Assembly (NCBI GenBank): GCA_963969365.1
Contig: OZ017750.1
Span: forward strand, 3,658,001-3,722,000
Length of the DNA: 64,000 bases
Reading direction: 5' to 3'
From: Asterochloris sp. CNOR1
Taxonomy: Eukaryota; Chlorophyta; Trebouxiophyceae; Trebouxiales; Trebouxiaceae
Under the pieces are notes generated by a model. The model did not search any database. It saw only the letters and a program-made list of their open reading frames with translations, and was not told the DNA's origin. Position 1 is the first letter of the stretch. Every line of letters begins with the position of its first letter. Shown in pieces: positions 1-11,900 of the stretch. The position numbers were made by a program, and so were the translations under genes.

Positions 1-2471
1 CGCCCCCAGAGCGATGAGCCAAGCAAACGCTGCGGACCACACAAACTTTCACATGCAGGGCGCAACCGGAACCACACTCCCAAGCGCCCTTAGTCCAGTC
101 GGCATAACAGCTGCTGCAGGCAGGCCGCACACGCCTCTGCATGGAAGGCCACACCGCGCAGCCATGCTGGGGAGAGGCAGCCCTTGATTAAGACCATGCA
201 GCTTTGTGAGGCAGGCTTCAAAAGCTCCGCACCCTGAGCAATGCCATGCACATCGCGCAGAGCAGGAAGCACTGGACAGGAGCAGGGAGCAGACACTGTT
301 TGCCGGAAATCCTGTCACAATGCAATTGACCACACCCCAGCCATGTGCACCTGAGCTTGTCGGGCTTGCCCTCAAAACGTAGCAGCGTGGGGTCGCGGCA
401 CTCTTCTCGATGGAGCTGCTCCCAGTCCATCACGCGCTGCCATGTCAGCTCGTTCATGGCTGCAGCACAGTGCTGCCATGGGATCAAGAAGAGTGGCTGG
501 CACAGCACCAGCCGTGCACTGAGTGCCAGACTGAGATAGGCAGCTGCAATGATGAAGCACAGCCCTGTGACAAGCGAAGACCTGAGCGGCTGCCCGCTGC
601 TCCAGCACGCAGACCAAGCTGAGGAAGGCAGCTGCCAGTGTGGCAGACCTTGAGGCGTGCACTGCCTTGGGCAGATGCCTATCGCTACAGGGCCCAGCTG
701 AGACAGACAGCTGCAATTATGTGGCAGGCTCTGTGGCACATGACGATCTGTACCCCGGAGCTGAGATGCAGGCCCTGCTGGTGTGCATGCACTGTCACAG
801 GCACTGCGGCCAGCACTGCGGGCAGGCACAGCAGGTGCGGGCTGTCCACAGGCGCGCTGGAACAGCAGGCGCAGGTCCAGTTGGCAAGTGGCCACCTGAG
901 CATGCGCTGGCTGCCAGCAGGCATGCTGGAACAGCAGGCACAGGTCCAGACTAAGAAGCAGGAGCCTGCACCAAGCCACTGACTGCAGATGCAGCCCACA
1001 GTACAGCAAATGCTGTAAGCAAGTTGAGACGAAGAGCCAGCCTGCACAAAGCCATTGGGTGACACCAATGCAGCCATACAGTACAGCAAATACAACAAAA
1101 GGTGCACAGGGCAGTGCACCAGACAGTGCAGCTCAGGTAACGCTACAGCAGCTTACCATTGCATGGAGGGCCTGAGGCCTCAGTCACAGCACACTGCAGG
1201 ACTGATGCACAGCAAGCACCACCAAACCAGCAGGTGCTCACTGTTGTGGGCGTGCACGACTGCATCCATGTCGGCCTCTGTCACGTCATCGCCCTTGCCC
1301 TTCCGCTTGAGGGCTGCATGGCAGGGGAAGCGGGTTCTCACAGCCTGAAGTCGTGCAAGTTGAGGCAGCCACAATGTTGCCTCAGCCTGTGTCGCTGTGC
1401 GGCAGCAGAGCAGGCCTTGGCGCCCCAGGAGCATCCTGGGCACACTTGGGATGGCTGCTGTCAGGTTAGCACCCTTGCAGACCCCCACAGAGGTGCATGG
1501 CAGGGGAGAGAGGAGTGTGGCCTATGAGAAGACGTGTGAGAGCGAAGGCACCTGACCGTGCGAAGGGTCAACAAGGATAGTTTGCTTGGCACTAGCAACA
1601 AGAGAATTCGAACGTGACTCTTAAGCATGTAGAAGCACCCACAGCTCTCCAGGGAGTACATGAGCCAATGTTGCAGAGCCCTTGCGCCACAGAGAGCAGC
1701 GGCACCAGGCAGGGCAACAGCATCAGTGGCTGATGCAGGAACAGCCACATCCTGGCAGGGCAGCGCTGCCCTGTTCACAGCCAGAGCTGTCCCTTGCACA
1801 GCCACATGGGCAATCTTTTCCCTGTAGCCTCACTGGTGTAGAAGGCCTCAGGAGAGATATGCTCTCAGCCAGGCAGTCGCAGCGCTTGTGCAGTACGGGC
1901 AGGGCGTGCCAGCGTGAGTGGCTACATCTGTCTGAGCAGCAGGCAATACAGCCTTGCAGACAGCCTTGCTGCCTTACGCATGCAACCAATAGTGGCCACT
2001 GCTGTGCCCAATCAGACAGACAGCACTGCCCCTCTCCAATGACAGCGCTGTGCAGTGCAGCCAGTCTGAATTACTGCATCATCCAGAGCAGCAGGCAGGA
2101 CAGCCTGTAGGCTCACCATTGTAGAACATCTGGGGGGAGGGGTACACCCAGGTGGTGTCTGTGCCGCCCTTACGAATGCTGGAGGCCATGCGGTCCGTGC
2201 TGATCAGTCTGCGCTGCCCTGAGCAGGGCTGCTGGTTGGCCTCTGCAGGCATGTTGTTGCGCGGGTCCAGGCGGCCCCATCCTGACAGCAGAGATGAGGG
2301 CAAGCTGCTTGTGGAGGCCTGCCCTGAGCTGTCGACGCGCTCGCTGTACACATTGTATACTGCTGGGTTGCGGTACTGCTCAGGTACAGGGCAGCTGCTG
2401 TCTGTGGCCTGCTGCTGGGCTGCAGGTCCCACATGCAATTCTGCCTCGTCACGGCTCTGGGAGGTCCCCAT
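1..2471 (-). CDS. HCCS: Holocytochrome c synthase (cytochrome c heme lyase), 5' part
   Basis: Attaches heme to the CXXCH motif of cytochrome c in the mitochondrial intermembrane space (system III). Three exons are visible: 2471-2117, 1313-1242 and 459-351; the phases fit and donors and acceptors are GT/AG. The start MGTSQSR at 2471 is chosen; an in-frame ATG at 2492 is the alternative. Exon 1 has a Cys-Pro heme-regulatory motif (SCPVPEQYRNPAVYNVY), an NNMPAEANQQP block and the family signature WVYPSPQMFYN. Exon 2 gives ALKRKGKGDDVTEADM. Exon 3 gives MNELTWQRVMDWEQLH and LLRFEGKPDKL. These line up in order with plant, algal and animal HCCS. About 178 residues are present; the C-terminal part with the heme-ligating histidine (LPFDRHDW region in the family) should lie beyond base 1. 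I found no further exon in 1-350. Head-to-head with the prolyl hydroxylase. Confidence 0.93.
852..1089. repeat. Decayed tandem repeats in HCCS intron 2
   Basis: Two overlapping sets of direct repeats lie in the 782-bp intron between exons 2 and 3. A block of about 30 bp centred on ctggaacagcaggc is at 852-882 and again at 921-951. A second block ending in cacagtacagcaaat is at about 961-1012 and again at 1033-1089. Nothing here reads as a gene. Confidence 0.6.
1314..2116. other. HCCS intron 1
   Basis: 803-bp intron (minus strand) from the GTGAGC donor after codon 118 to a CATGCAG acceptor. No coding or RNA feature seen on either strand. Confidence 0.75.
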
Positions 2472-2829
2472 CAATTGGCAAAGGGAGCTCAAAGCCTTTT
2501 GCTAAAAGGACGTAATAGTGGCAATGCTGCCGGCAGTTAGCTGCAAACGAAATGGCTGAAGCGCCACAAACAGATAATGAAATTGTAAGCGATTGGCGCA
2601 ACTTTGCTGTGTCTGCTCCTGCTGCCATCTGAGCTGCCACAGCTGTGAGAGCTGCTTACCAGCCATATCCTGCCAGAGGCTCCTTGCCACCCCCTGCTTC
2701 ACAAGGTTGCGCCAGGTGGCTCCACAGGCTTGCTGAGCCACCTCCGAGGATCCAGGCCATCCCCTGGACAGGCAGCAACAGTGCATGCAGCACTGTCCTT
2801 CCCTTGACAACTGCCTGAGCGCGTCTTGG
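2472..2829. promoter_or_regulatory. Head-to-head promoter region, HCCS / prolyl 4-hydroxylase
   Basis: 358 bp separate the two divergent start codons. This must hold both 5' UTRs and both core promoters. I see no convincing TATA box. Inferred from gene arrangement only. Confidence 0.5.
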
Positions 2830-5800
2830 ATGGCGCGTGGACGAAGGCTGCTGCTCCTGGCAGCCCTGACATGCCTTGGCACAGCCAGCCGCGCAGCAGA
2901 GAAGTACATTGAGGACTCCGACAGGTTCCCGGGCTGGAAGGGCGAACTGCCAGAAGCTGTGCCCTCTCAGCGCATCACAGACGCCTTGAATCAGAGCAGC
3001 GGGCAGCGCGTGGCGTATGGCACACCTGGAGGGGTGAGCTGACCCTATCGCTGCCTGCCAGCCAGCCTTGACATTGGATTGTCGAGCTAAGCTCTGCGAC
3101 TCATGCAACACTCACACTGCAGGCCAGTCCCATGCTGCTCAGTCCACATGGCATGAACAGCTGGACATGACTGTGATGTGCTGGCACGCCTATCCTGCAG
3201 ATGTTGGTGCTGCTCGCACAAGGAATGTCTCACACTGCAGGACTTTTGGGAGGGAGAGGTTGTAGAGGTGTCCTGGAAGCCAAGGGTGTTCCTCTTCAAG
3301 GGGTTCCTTTCTGAGGAGGAGTGCGACCACATGATTGACATTGTGAGTGCCTGGTGTTATGCTGAACGGCGCTGACGGGCTCTGCTTGTGGTGTATGGAT
3401 GCTCGGGCTTGCGAGGTCAGCGCTGTTGGCAAGGCATGCTCCCAGAGTCAAGCATGGGCTGTTGTGTCATTGCTGCTGGTGAGATCTGCTGAGAGCCCAG
3501 CCTAGACCAAGTGCCAGTGATCTGTGCATGTTCCCAACTTCGGCGCAGCTGATAATCCAGAATCCTGGCGTGGCATGAGGGAGCTTCTCTCATGCAGCAC
3601 AGAGTGTTATGCATTGGAAATATAGGGTAAACAGCTAGTCAGCGATGAAGGAGTGGATACTCTCACCGCCCTCTCCATGCAGAAGGTGGGGTGCACCTAA
3701 GCGAGTCTCAATGCCTGTGGAAAGACGCAGCTCAACCTGCAGCGCCCCTGTGCTGCAGCTTTACAGCACAAATCAACTGTGGGAAATGGAAGTTGAAACC
3801 AACTCCCAAGCTCGAATCTTACCCTCACTGTGCTGCAGGCCAGTGCCTTCATGACTGTGGTGGATATCTCCAGAGAGTCACATTTAAATCGCACCGGCCA
3901 GCACATCGTTCAGATCAATCCACACTCTTCCTGTGCTGCAGTCTCGTCCCTCCATGGTGAAGTCGTCCGTGGTGGACTCGGAAACAGGCAAGAGCGTGGA
4001 CAGTACCGTGCGAACCAGCACGGGGACTTTCTTCCAGCGCGGTCAGGACGCTGTGATCAGCCGCATCGAGGACCGCATCGCCCAAGTGTCCCACCTGCCT
4101 GTGGAGAATGGCGAGGGCCTGCAGGTGAAGTGTGCTCCGCTGGTTGGCACAGCCACATGCAGCACTTGTGCTTGAGAGTGCATTGCACTGGCGTACCTCA
4201 ATGACAGACAGGCATGCTAGTCTGCAGCTCTCAGGTTGGTCAAGCGCATCTGGGGACAGCATGTGTCTGCCTAGGTTTCAGCCTGCACATCGAGTAGTGG
4301 GGGGCGGGCAGTTGAGTGCACTTGCTCTTGGGCCTGTGCCTGGATGCGCATTCAGGAGCCTGCAGAGGCCAAGTGCCCAGCCTGCTTGTTGAGCATGGCA
4401 GCGCCTTTCAGGGAGATAGGCAGCCTTTTCAGTACTGGCGGTACTTGTCCTGCATCTAAGGCCTGCTCTGTGTCCAGAGGCCTTCTGGCCTGGGTCTAGG
4501 TGCGTAGAAATGGCACTGCACAGGCAAGCTTACTTGGCCTTACCGCGCTCCAGGGCCTTTAATGCAGTGCACTACGGCTCAGACCTGAGGCGTGCGCTGG
4601 GGAGGCCCCACTGAACCCACAGCAACACACACGCAGCACTGACTGGGCGGGCTGCATGACGCTGGAGGAGTGCAGCCTGCACGCTGCAAATGTCTTTTGG
4701 GTTGCTTTGTAGATGTTGTCTGTGTATGCAGAGGGGACCCAGTGTCAGCCTGGAGGTGCCCATGCTGTTGCTCTCTTGCAAAAGACGCTTCAGCATTTTG
4801 CTCTGCAAAAGCCCTGCGTTGCCCAGAGCTGTGCAGCCTGGTCAGATGTACTCGAACTTTGCTGATGCAGCAGCAGTGGTGGGTCCAGCACTGACCGGTA
4901 TGTGTGTCTGGCCAAACCTTGCACTGCCTCGACGTCACATGCATGGCTGCCTGCTGGGCACCCTGGACGGAGGCAGTAAGGGGCTCCCTGGCCAGCAAGG
5001 CAGGGTGACATGCCCAGCTCTCTCTTTCACCCCATGCTGCTGGAACAGGGTGGAAATGGAATTCGTTGGATTCAAACCGCCAGCCTATACAAGAAGCAAT
5101 CTAATCGAATGGTCTTGTATAAAGGTCTTGCTTCGCACGTGCTGTGCTCACCAGCTCCTGCCCCGCTGCAGGTACTACATTATGTTGATGGCCAGAAGTA
5201 TGAGGCACACCATGGTGAGGGATACCCCGCTGCATGGAGCTCCTCATGTGACTTGCAGCAGCTCTGTATTGCCATTGACATATCGACTGCCTGCTGACCT
5301 GAGCTGGGTGCCTGCTGTGATGCAGACTTCTTCCACGACAGTGTCAATGCCAGGCCGGAGAATGGCGGGCAGCGCATCGCCACCGTCCTGATGTACCTGT
5401 GAGTCCTCTGCATGGCTCATGGTGCCTGCCTGTAGCATACCTGCACCTGCAGTCTGGTCTGCACAGGAGCTGGCATGAACAATGCTGCAGGCATGCACGG
5501 CGTCGACATGCTGCTAGCGTCTAGGGCTGATGACGCCCGGTTTTGCACATGCTCTCATCAGCGTCGACTGCTGGCTCTGGGATGACTGGCAGGCTCTGCT
5601 TGAGGCCTGACCTGGGGTTGCCAGCTGATCAAGTCCAGGTGCCAGCTGTCAACATGTAATTATGTTAATGTCTGCCTGCAGGACCACAGTGAAGGACGGC
5701 GGCGAGACTGTCTTCCCCCAGGCGACCACCAAGGTCTCGGGTCCTGGCTGGTCTGACTGCGCCCAACAGGGTCTGGCTGTGCACACCAGGCGTGGCGATG

Positions 5801-6857
5801 CGCTGCTGTTCTTCAGGTGTGCAGCTCACTGCAAGTCGAGGTCTTAGGGCAAAGGGTTTCTTGGGGGTAATGGGTCTGTGTCCTCACTGCATCTGTGGTG
5901 GGTGCATTGGTTGGACAACATGCTAGGCTGTGTCAAGCACGTGTGGGCTGAGGCCTCGGGTGGAGAAAGGATGCCGCAGGCTCTCAGCCCAGGCAACAGC
6001 GCAGCTGCCTGCTGTCGGCGCAGCCTGGCCTGGGTCAAGCTGTGAGTTGGCTACGAGGTTGATGCAGAGTTGCTGCTGAGTTCAAGCAGTCCAGCCAGGC
6101 GTTGTTGGCCTGCAGGTGCTAGCGCAGCCACCGCAGCCCCCGCGGAGTTGCTCCTCGACTCATTGCTCAGATGCTGCTCAACTGAGGTTGTTTGTTACAG
6201 CCTGCACTGAACCAGCTCATGTGCCTCCTGCTGCAGTTTGCACCCCAACGGCACCACAGACCCCACCAGCCTTCACGGCAGCTGTCCCACTCTGAAGGGC
6301 GAGAAGTGGTCAGCAACCAAGTGGATCCATGGTGGGCTGGCACTGCTGCACTTCTCTTGCCTGCTAAGCCACTTCGAGCTCAAGCACATCGTGCTGCAGC
6401 CTTGCTCCTGGCAGTGGGCCTCTGCGTCTACCTTGCTCTCAAAGGCCTAGGCCAAACTTCTTTGCAGCAGTGGATTGCGACGGTGGCCCTCAAAGGGTTG
6501 CATAGCAGCCTTGGTTTCAGCACGGCAGCCACGGTTGCAGGGTTCCCCTGCAGTCTGGCCCTGTAGCAGCAGTGCCTGGGTATTGTCCAGCCATGGTGCC
6601 ATACGCTGCGCCTTTGGACCTGCATCTGTAGGCCTCCACTGATGCCCAAGAGTGCGCTCACCTGTTGTGCAGTGGGGCCCTTTGGCCTCAGCTCGGCCCA
6701 GCAACGAGCCAAGTGGGGCGAATGCCTGAATGCTGATGACCGCTGCCAGCAGTGGGCTGACGAGGCGGAGTGCCAGAAAAACCCAGCTTACATGCTTGTG
6801 CACTGCCGTCCAGCGTGTGGCAAGTGCGACCCCAAGGGCAAGACAAGTCAGTCCTGA
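2830..6857 (+). CDS. Prolyl 4-hydroxylase alpha-type with C-terminal ShKT domain
   Basis: Fe(II)/2-oxoglutarate dioxygenase that hydroxylates peptidyl proline in the ER/Golgi, in algae mostly on cell-wall (hydroxyproline-rich) proteins. Exons 2830-3033, 3241-3342, 3942-4124, 5172-5214, 5326-5398, 5682-5816, 6237-6331 and 6673-6857 join in phase to 339 aa. An N-terminal signal peptide (MARGRRLLLLAALTCLG) is followed by VSWKPRVFLFKGFLS and VRTSTGTFF. The iron site is HHD (in YEAHHDFFHD) plus the His of TSLHGSCP; the 2-oxoglutarate Lys is in KWSATKWIH. The last exon holds a six-cysteine ShKT module starting ECLNADDRC and ending CRPACGKC, typical of plant and algal P4Hs. The ATG at 2830 is preferred over upstream non-ATG read-through because the signal peptide begins there. 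The region 4125-5171 is a single 1,047-bp intron without features. Confidence 0.95.
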
Positions 6858-7259
6858 AGATTGATGTAGTGGTCTGGTCTGTGCTGTTCTCTATCCTCCA
6901 TCCCCTCTGTTTGCTGCAGCCCCTCAGTCTCTGCAGGACCTGTGAAATGATTTCATCCAATTTACTGTAGCGCATGAATGAGGAGCAGCAATGTCTGCAT
7001 TGCATATCAAGTTCGTTAATGCTGGCATGGGGTAAGAGCCCCATCTTTTGAAAGTTGACTTGTCTTCTAGGGGAAGTTGAGAAGGAAGCTGAATTTCAGC
7101 AGGCCGATTGATTAACCAGGGCTGTTCAGCATTGCAAACAGGGCAGATGCAACATAGGAAACAATTCACCATCCTGGAGCAGCAGCATCTGCTGAGTCAT
7201 TGTGAGGAAGAGACACCCCACCATCAGCAGAACCACAAGGGCCGGGGGTTGTGCACAGC
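6858..7259. other. Convergent 3' spacer, P4H / Lin0512
   Basis: 402 bp between two convergent stop codons; holds both 3' UTRs. No gene, RNA or repeat recognised. Confidence 0.6.
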
Positions 7260-8286
7260 TCAGTAGCCCACAGTGACAGCTGCCACAGCTATCAGCATGT
7301 CATCGCCATTGTCGCCTGCAGCACATGGGGTCCCTGGAGCGGGCTTGGGGCAGGCTTGGCCAGCATTGCCGATGCAGCAGGCCAGAGCAGGCTCACCCAG
7401 CTCCTGAATGGCGATGCCACTTTGACAGCACAAACCGCCTTCCACGACCTGCAGGACCATGCAGCATCAGCATTGGGGACGCTGCTGTGACGAAGCCTTG
7501 TCCAGCAGGAAGAGTGCTTCGTGCAGCCCACCTCTAGATGCACTTGCCCATAGGGAAACACAGCCTTCACTGCATCTTCCTGCACTGTCTCCTGCACATT
7601 GGGAGACTGCATGTCAATTCCACAGGCGCCAAATAGGCGCCAAAGCATGCAGACAGGGGCATGCATCATGGTACCTGGCAGCCAGTTGCACATGACTCTA
7701 CCCTACAGGGAGCTGGCTGCATTTCCTGTTCATGCATCATGCTGCGCAAACAGGCAAAGCACCTCAGCACTGCCATGCAGAACCCTCACATGTCTGGGGA
7801 GCATGTATCCAATGAATGCCCCATGATACGCTGATAGTCAGAAGGCGGTAGTGCTGCCACGCAGGGGCCTCACATGCCTGGGCGTGCCCACTTTGACCAT
7901 CAGCTTGAGCCCGTTGCGCCCGCCCGGCACCAGCTGCTCCACGCAGGGTATTGAGTTGAACTCTATCGCATTCCTGCATGCCCTCACCGCTGCCTTCTGC
8001 AAAGGTCACCAACCCCTCTGCCTGAAGCCTGTTTGCCAGACGCCTGTTGGCAGCCAAACTTGACAGCAGCATACTCACAGTGGCATCCTGCAGGACAGCA
8101 GCAAGTTTCTTGTCAATCATGGGCGTTTGCAGACCTGAAAGTACATCTACTTGCCTGCCCATGCTGATCACAACCTGTTCCACTTTCTACAAACAGAACC
8201 TGCAGCAGGGATGAGGCAGCTGAGGCTGCAGATGCCCATCAAAGGGCATGCATTCACGTCACCTGGTTAAAGTCTGTGAACTTCAT
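7260..8286 (-). CDS. Lin0512-family conserved protein
   Basis: Small conserved family of bacteria, cyanobacteria and plants with no known function. Exons: 8286-8263 (MKFTDFNQ), 8199-8155, 8087-8079 (9 nt), 7996-7874, 7591-7532, 7448-7397 and 7315-7260; the sum is 369 nt, 122 aa, all phases agreeing. The second exon gives VLFVESGTGCDQHGQ, which contains the invariant GxGxDxHG motif. Then come DAT, KAAVRACRNAIEFNSIP, the AVKAVFPYGQVHLEV core, VVEGGLCCQSGIAIQELG and the C-terminal NGDDMLIAVAAVTVGY. The intron after HGQ begins GC (CAG|GCAAGT), not GT. The start is the first ATG upstream in the exon holding MKFTDFNQ; that exon stays open further upstream (acceptor possible at 8321), so an N-terminal extension such as a transit peptide is not excluded. 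Confidence 0.9.
8079..8154 (-). other. GC-AG intron (8154-8088) followed by a 9-nt microexon (8087-8079)
   Basis: On the minus strand the exon ending HGQ is followed by GCAAGTAGATG, the classic GC-AG donor. The 67-nt intron ends in TCCTGCAG; the next nine bases, GATGCCACT, code D-A-T, followed directly by a GTGAGT donor. Joining gives DQHGQ-DAT-KAAVRA, the arrangement expected of the family. Skipping the microexon stays in frame but drops DAT. Confidence 0.8.
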
Positions 8287-8929
8287 TACGGGACGAAGTC
8301 GCCTTGTTGGGGCTCTTCCCCTGTAGCAGATCCTCGTTGCTGAGATCTCAGCCTGCCGAAGACTGCCAAATTTCATTCCATGCAGAAATAGAAAGCAACT
8401 CAATGATTTGGAAGTCAAGTTCAAGTCAGTCAAGGGACGCCATACAGCTGCAACCACAAATTCAAGAATACTAAAGCTGGGGTCCGGCTTGCTTTCTTAC
8501 ACACTCTGCATAATCTGCTATGCAGAGAGACGTGTGCTTGCACCACCTGAGATGCGGCACCTGCAGGAGCCTTGCTGAGGGTCAGCAGACCACCCTCAGC
8601 AATGGACAAAAGATGTGCCCGAATGGCCTCCACCTCGACCCCAGTGAGGCTCGACAGGAGGGCATCTCCACAAAGTTCGCAGACAGGAGGTGGCATATCG
8701 CGCAGGTAGCTTATTATGACGCCAACCACTGTGCCAGCTGTCCCCGTCTAATTTGCCGCGCCAGAGGCGGCTCTGCGCCTCCCCTGGCCCTCTGACTGAT
8801 CCCCTGGGAAGCAGGGTGTGTGGCAGACAGGGGAGAGAGGGTTCCGTGCCTATCCTGTACATGAACAGTTTCTGGACATGTCACTACCCTCATTAGCCTG
8901 CAGGCTTCCAGCTTTGCCTGACTTTGTAC
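8287..8929. other. Lin0512 / CCR4 divergent spacer with an ambiguous exon-like block
   Basis: On the minus strand 8730-8557 reads without a stop and has coding-like composition (it includes PPPVCELCGDALLSSL and IRAHLLSIAEGG), with AG acceptors just upstream and a GTGCCG donor after it. Its exit phase does not join the Lin0512 exon at 8320, so it may be a separate exon, a 5' extension through an unseen exon, or chance. On the plus strand the same block starts with an ATG at 8602 and reads a Ser/Thr/Pro-rich stretch, but its phase does not fit CCR4 at 9050. Unresolved. Confidence 0.3.
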
Positions 8930-11900
8930 ATGTCAAGTCCACCTGACCCGCTGTACTGGCTGTACTGCGCTGTACCTGCTCATCATATACTGTGCAGCCT
9001 GGGGCATTATGCAATCTCTCACTGTGCCGTGCTCCCTGCCCTGCTGCAGACCAGATCAGGGCAAAGCAGAGCCGCCACCCTCACAGAGCGAGCGGAGTGG
9101 GATGTGCGGATCATGACATATAACATTCTGGCAGAGGGCCTGGTGCGTGGGGGCTGGACTGGCATGTGCCTGGCGCACCCTGCCTGCATGCGGCTGCCTT
9201 ACAGCTGGCAGTCCCACCCCCACAGGCGGGCCCGTGGGCCTCAGTGGCTCCAGGCTGCCTCGAACTTTGAAGCCAGCCTGTCGTGACGTGTCATGCTGTT
9301 TGGGAGCACTGCAGTGTTGCTTTATTGCGAGGCACTGCATTTGCCACACAGCTGCTGCTGGGGGCGTGAATGTACGCCAGCCAGGTGGCAGCCATGCCTG
9401 TGCCTCATGTTGGAGCAGGAAGAGGGGCGCCAAGTGGTCCCCCTCTCGAGCTGCGTGATACTGGCGCCGATGATCCTCTTCAGTGCCTGTTGCCAGGAGG
9501 CACCATGCTCCTCATTTCTGGGCTGATGTCAGCCCTTGAGCTGCGGCTCCTTCAATTCAGCCCTGGGAGACCAGCCAGCTGTTGCCGAGGAACTTGCCAG
9601 CATTGTATGCTCAGCAGGAAGCATCAGCAGTGTTTTGCACATGCAGGCCATGCGCCAAGGCGCTGCCATTATGCCAGTTCTTGTCTCACACTCCTTTGCT
9701 TTCAGCCTGAGGAGTGTATGCAGGCACTGCAAGGAAGAAGCTGAGACCGAGAGCTGCTGCTGCATGAGGCTGTCAACAGCTTTGGCCTGCTGCGCTGCGA
9801 GCCATCTGCAGGTATCTGGAGGCCCTCTTCTGCCTGTCCAGCCGACTCCATGCTGCCTGCTGCAGGCTTCCATGCATGACACGGGGAGCCCCGGCACGCA
9901 AGGAGCTACGTTGCCAGGTCACTCCCTCACAACTCAATACTTTGCCCATTCATGCAGTGCTGCAGACCATGGTGCAAGGTGGTGTCTGCAGGCAACAATG
10001 ACACAAGATTGTGTGCCTCACCCGTTCCTGGGCCTGTTATTCCCACTCACCACTGCTTTTAGACCGGTCCCTTGGGGGGAAGCAGGCACTTCTTGACTAG
10101 TACAGGCATTGCAGTTACATAAAGGATGTGCTGCCTGCCGCAGGCTAGTGCGTCCAGCATCACAGGCATCTGTGATAGCTCAAGGGGTGTGCTGCCTGCT
10201 TCAGGCGAGCGCACAAGGAGAGCTGTCGTGTCGAGCGGTCTGATGCCTTGCATTGAGGCAACCAGGCATGCTTGCCTGCCTTGCGCAGAGATGGGTCCAG
10301 TACTATTGCTCCCGTCAAGAGCCATGGGGTCTCGCTAACCCAGATCTGCTGCCTGCAGGCCACCACACATGGGGAGCTGCAGTACCATCTGGTGCTGGTA
10401 CAATGCAGGCAATGGTGCCTGCCTCAAGGACGTGTTCCTCTCCTGCAGGCCACAGCGCATGGGGAGCTGTTGTACAAGTCGGTGCCCCACTGGTGCTTGC
10501 AATGGGAGTACCGCTGGCCGGGGCTGCTGGCAGAGATTCGGCACTACCAGCCAGACGTGATGAGCCTGCAGGAGGTGGACCACATGGATGAACTAGAGGC
10601 TGCGCTGGGCCCCCTAGGGTGAGTGACAGCGCGAGAAGTAGGCCACCAGGGGTGCTGAGGTGACTTGGGAAGCTCTGAGCAGGCCAGAATGGCCCGGCAG
10701 CTCTTGGGCTGCTGCAAGGTCAGGCAGCAGGGGCATTTTCTGGCATGGAAGTTGAACCATGGGGAGTGCAGTTGGGTCCTACGTGTGCCCCAGCTGAGGA
10801 GCTGCAGCCCGACTGGGAGCAGGCCACCTGAGCCGCACTGCTGGGGTCCTGGGGTGAGCCAGTGATTGTTTGAGGACTGTGCTGGGCATGACAAAAGCAG
10901 TGGACTTCCTTGTCACGGCAGGCACGTGCCGAATATACTTTGAAAGGGGAATCTGGCTGCTGGGGCAGGAAGCAGGCATGCTCTTTCAGAGGGCAATGGT
11001 GTGCATCCCTCGCATTTGACTGCAAGCTGTGTGGAGGCTGCTGCAGCGAGTGTGGGCGGCATTTGCCATGAGGCAGTTGCTGTGTTACATCCCTGGCCTG
11101 ACTCCGAGCGGACCACGCAGTGACCCTGTGGAGGCCATGCTCTGCCCCAAACTGAGATGCAAAGCCGGGAAGGACTCAGGTCCAGTCCTCAAGGGATGGC
11201 TTTCAATGGGGCGTGTGCTGGATTGAAGTCGTACTGTGGGGCAAGCTGTCGTGTGGTCGCCATTGGAGTCCGTCATTGCTGCTGGTGAGGAAGCTGCATG
11301 ACGGCCGCCCCTTGGGCCGCTGGGCTGAGGCAGGGCACGTCTCAGCCTGCACCCATCATGATGAGCAGGTGGCTTCATCGCTGCATGGGCAACCTGCCAG
11401 ATGCTGTTGTGTTTCCTCAGCCAGTGGTAGGGCTTGCCAGGGGGATAGCAAATGTCCTGCAGCTGGGGTGAGTTGAGGCACATGTCACGGTGCTCCTGTG
11501 AAGGCCAGGCAGCATAGACGCTGGGCCTGGAGGCAGCCTGCTGGCTGAGCCCACATGGAGAGCTGAGCTGGCACAGCATCTTTACCCTGCAGCACACCCT
11601 GGCAGCACAGGGGCGGCTGCCACACTGGAGCTGCTGAGCTGGCATGCTCTGGGGGGCTGGCACACGGGCATGGAATCTTGTGCGAAAGATCCTTACGCCA
11701 GCAGCATGTGTCAGCCTACGCCTGATCATGGGCTGCAACGCGTGGCATGCAGCCGTCTACACAGCGTGCTGTGCCCCTGCAAACACGGCACGCTGCAGTG
11801 CTCTGGAACAGCCCCTGCCTGAACAGATGGCCAGGCCGGATGTTCGCATGCTGCAAGATCTGTGATACTCGGGATTCTGACAGGTTCCTGGATCTTGCAG

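Noticed and set aside
8088-8183. Read-through of the Lin0512 GC-AG intron as coding (LQTPMIDKKLAAVL)
   Set aside because: The frame is open, but it destroys the conserved GxGxDxHG motif that the spliced form restores exactly.
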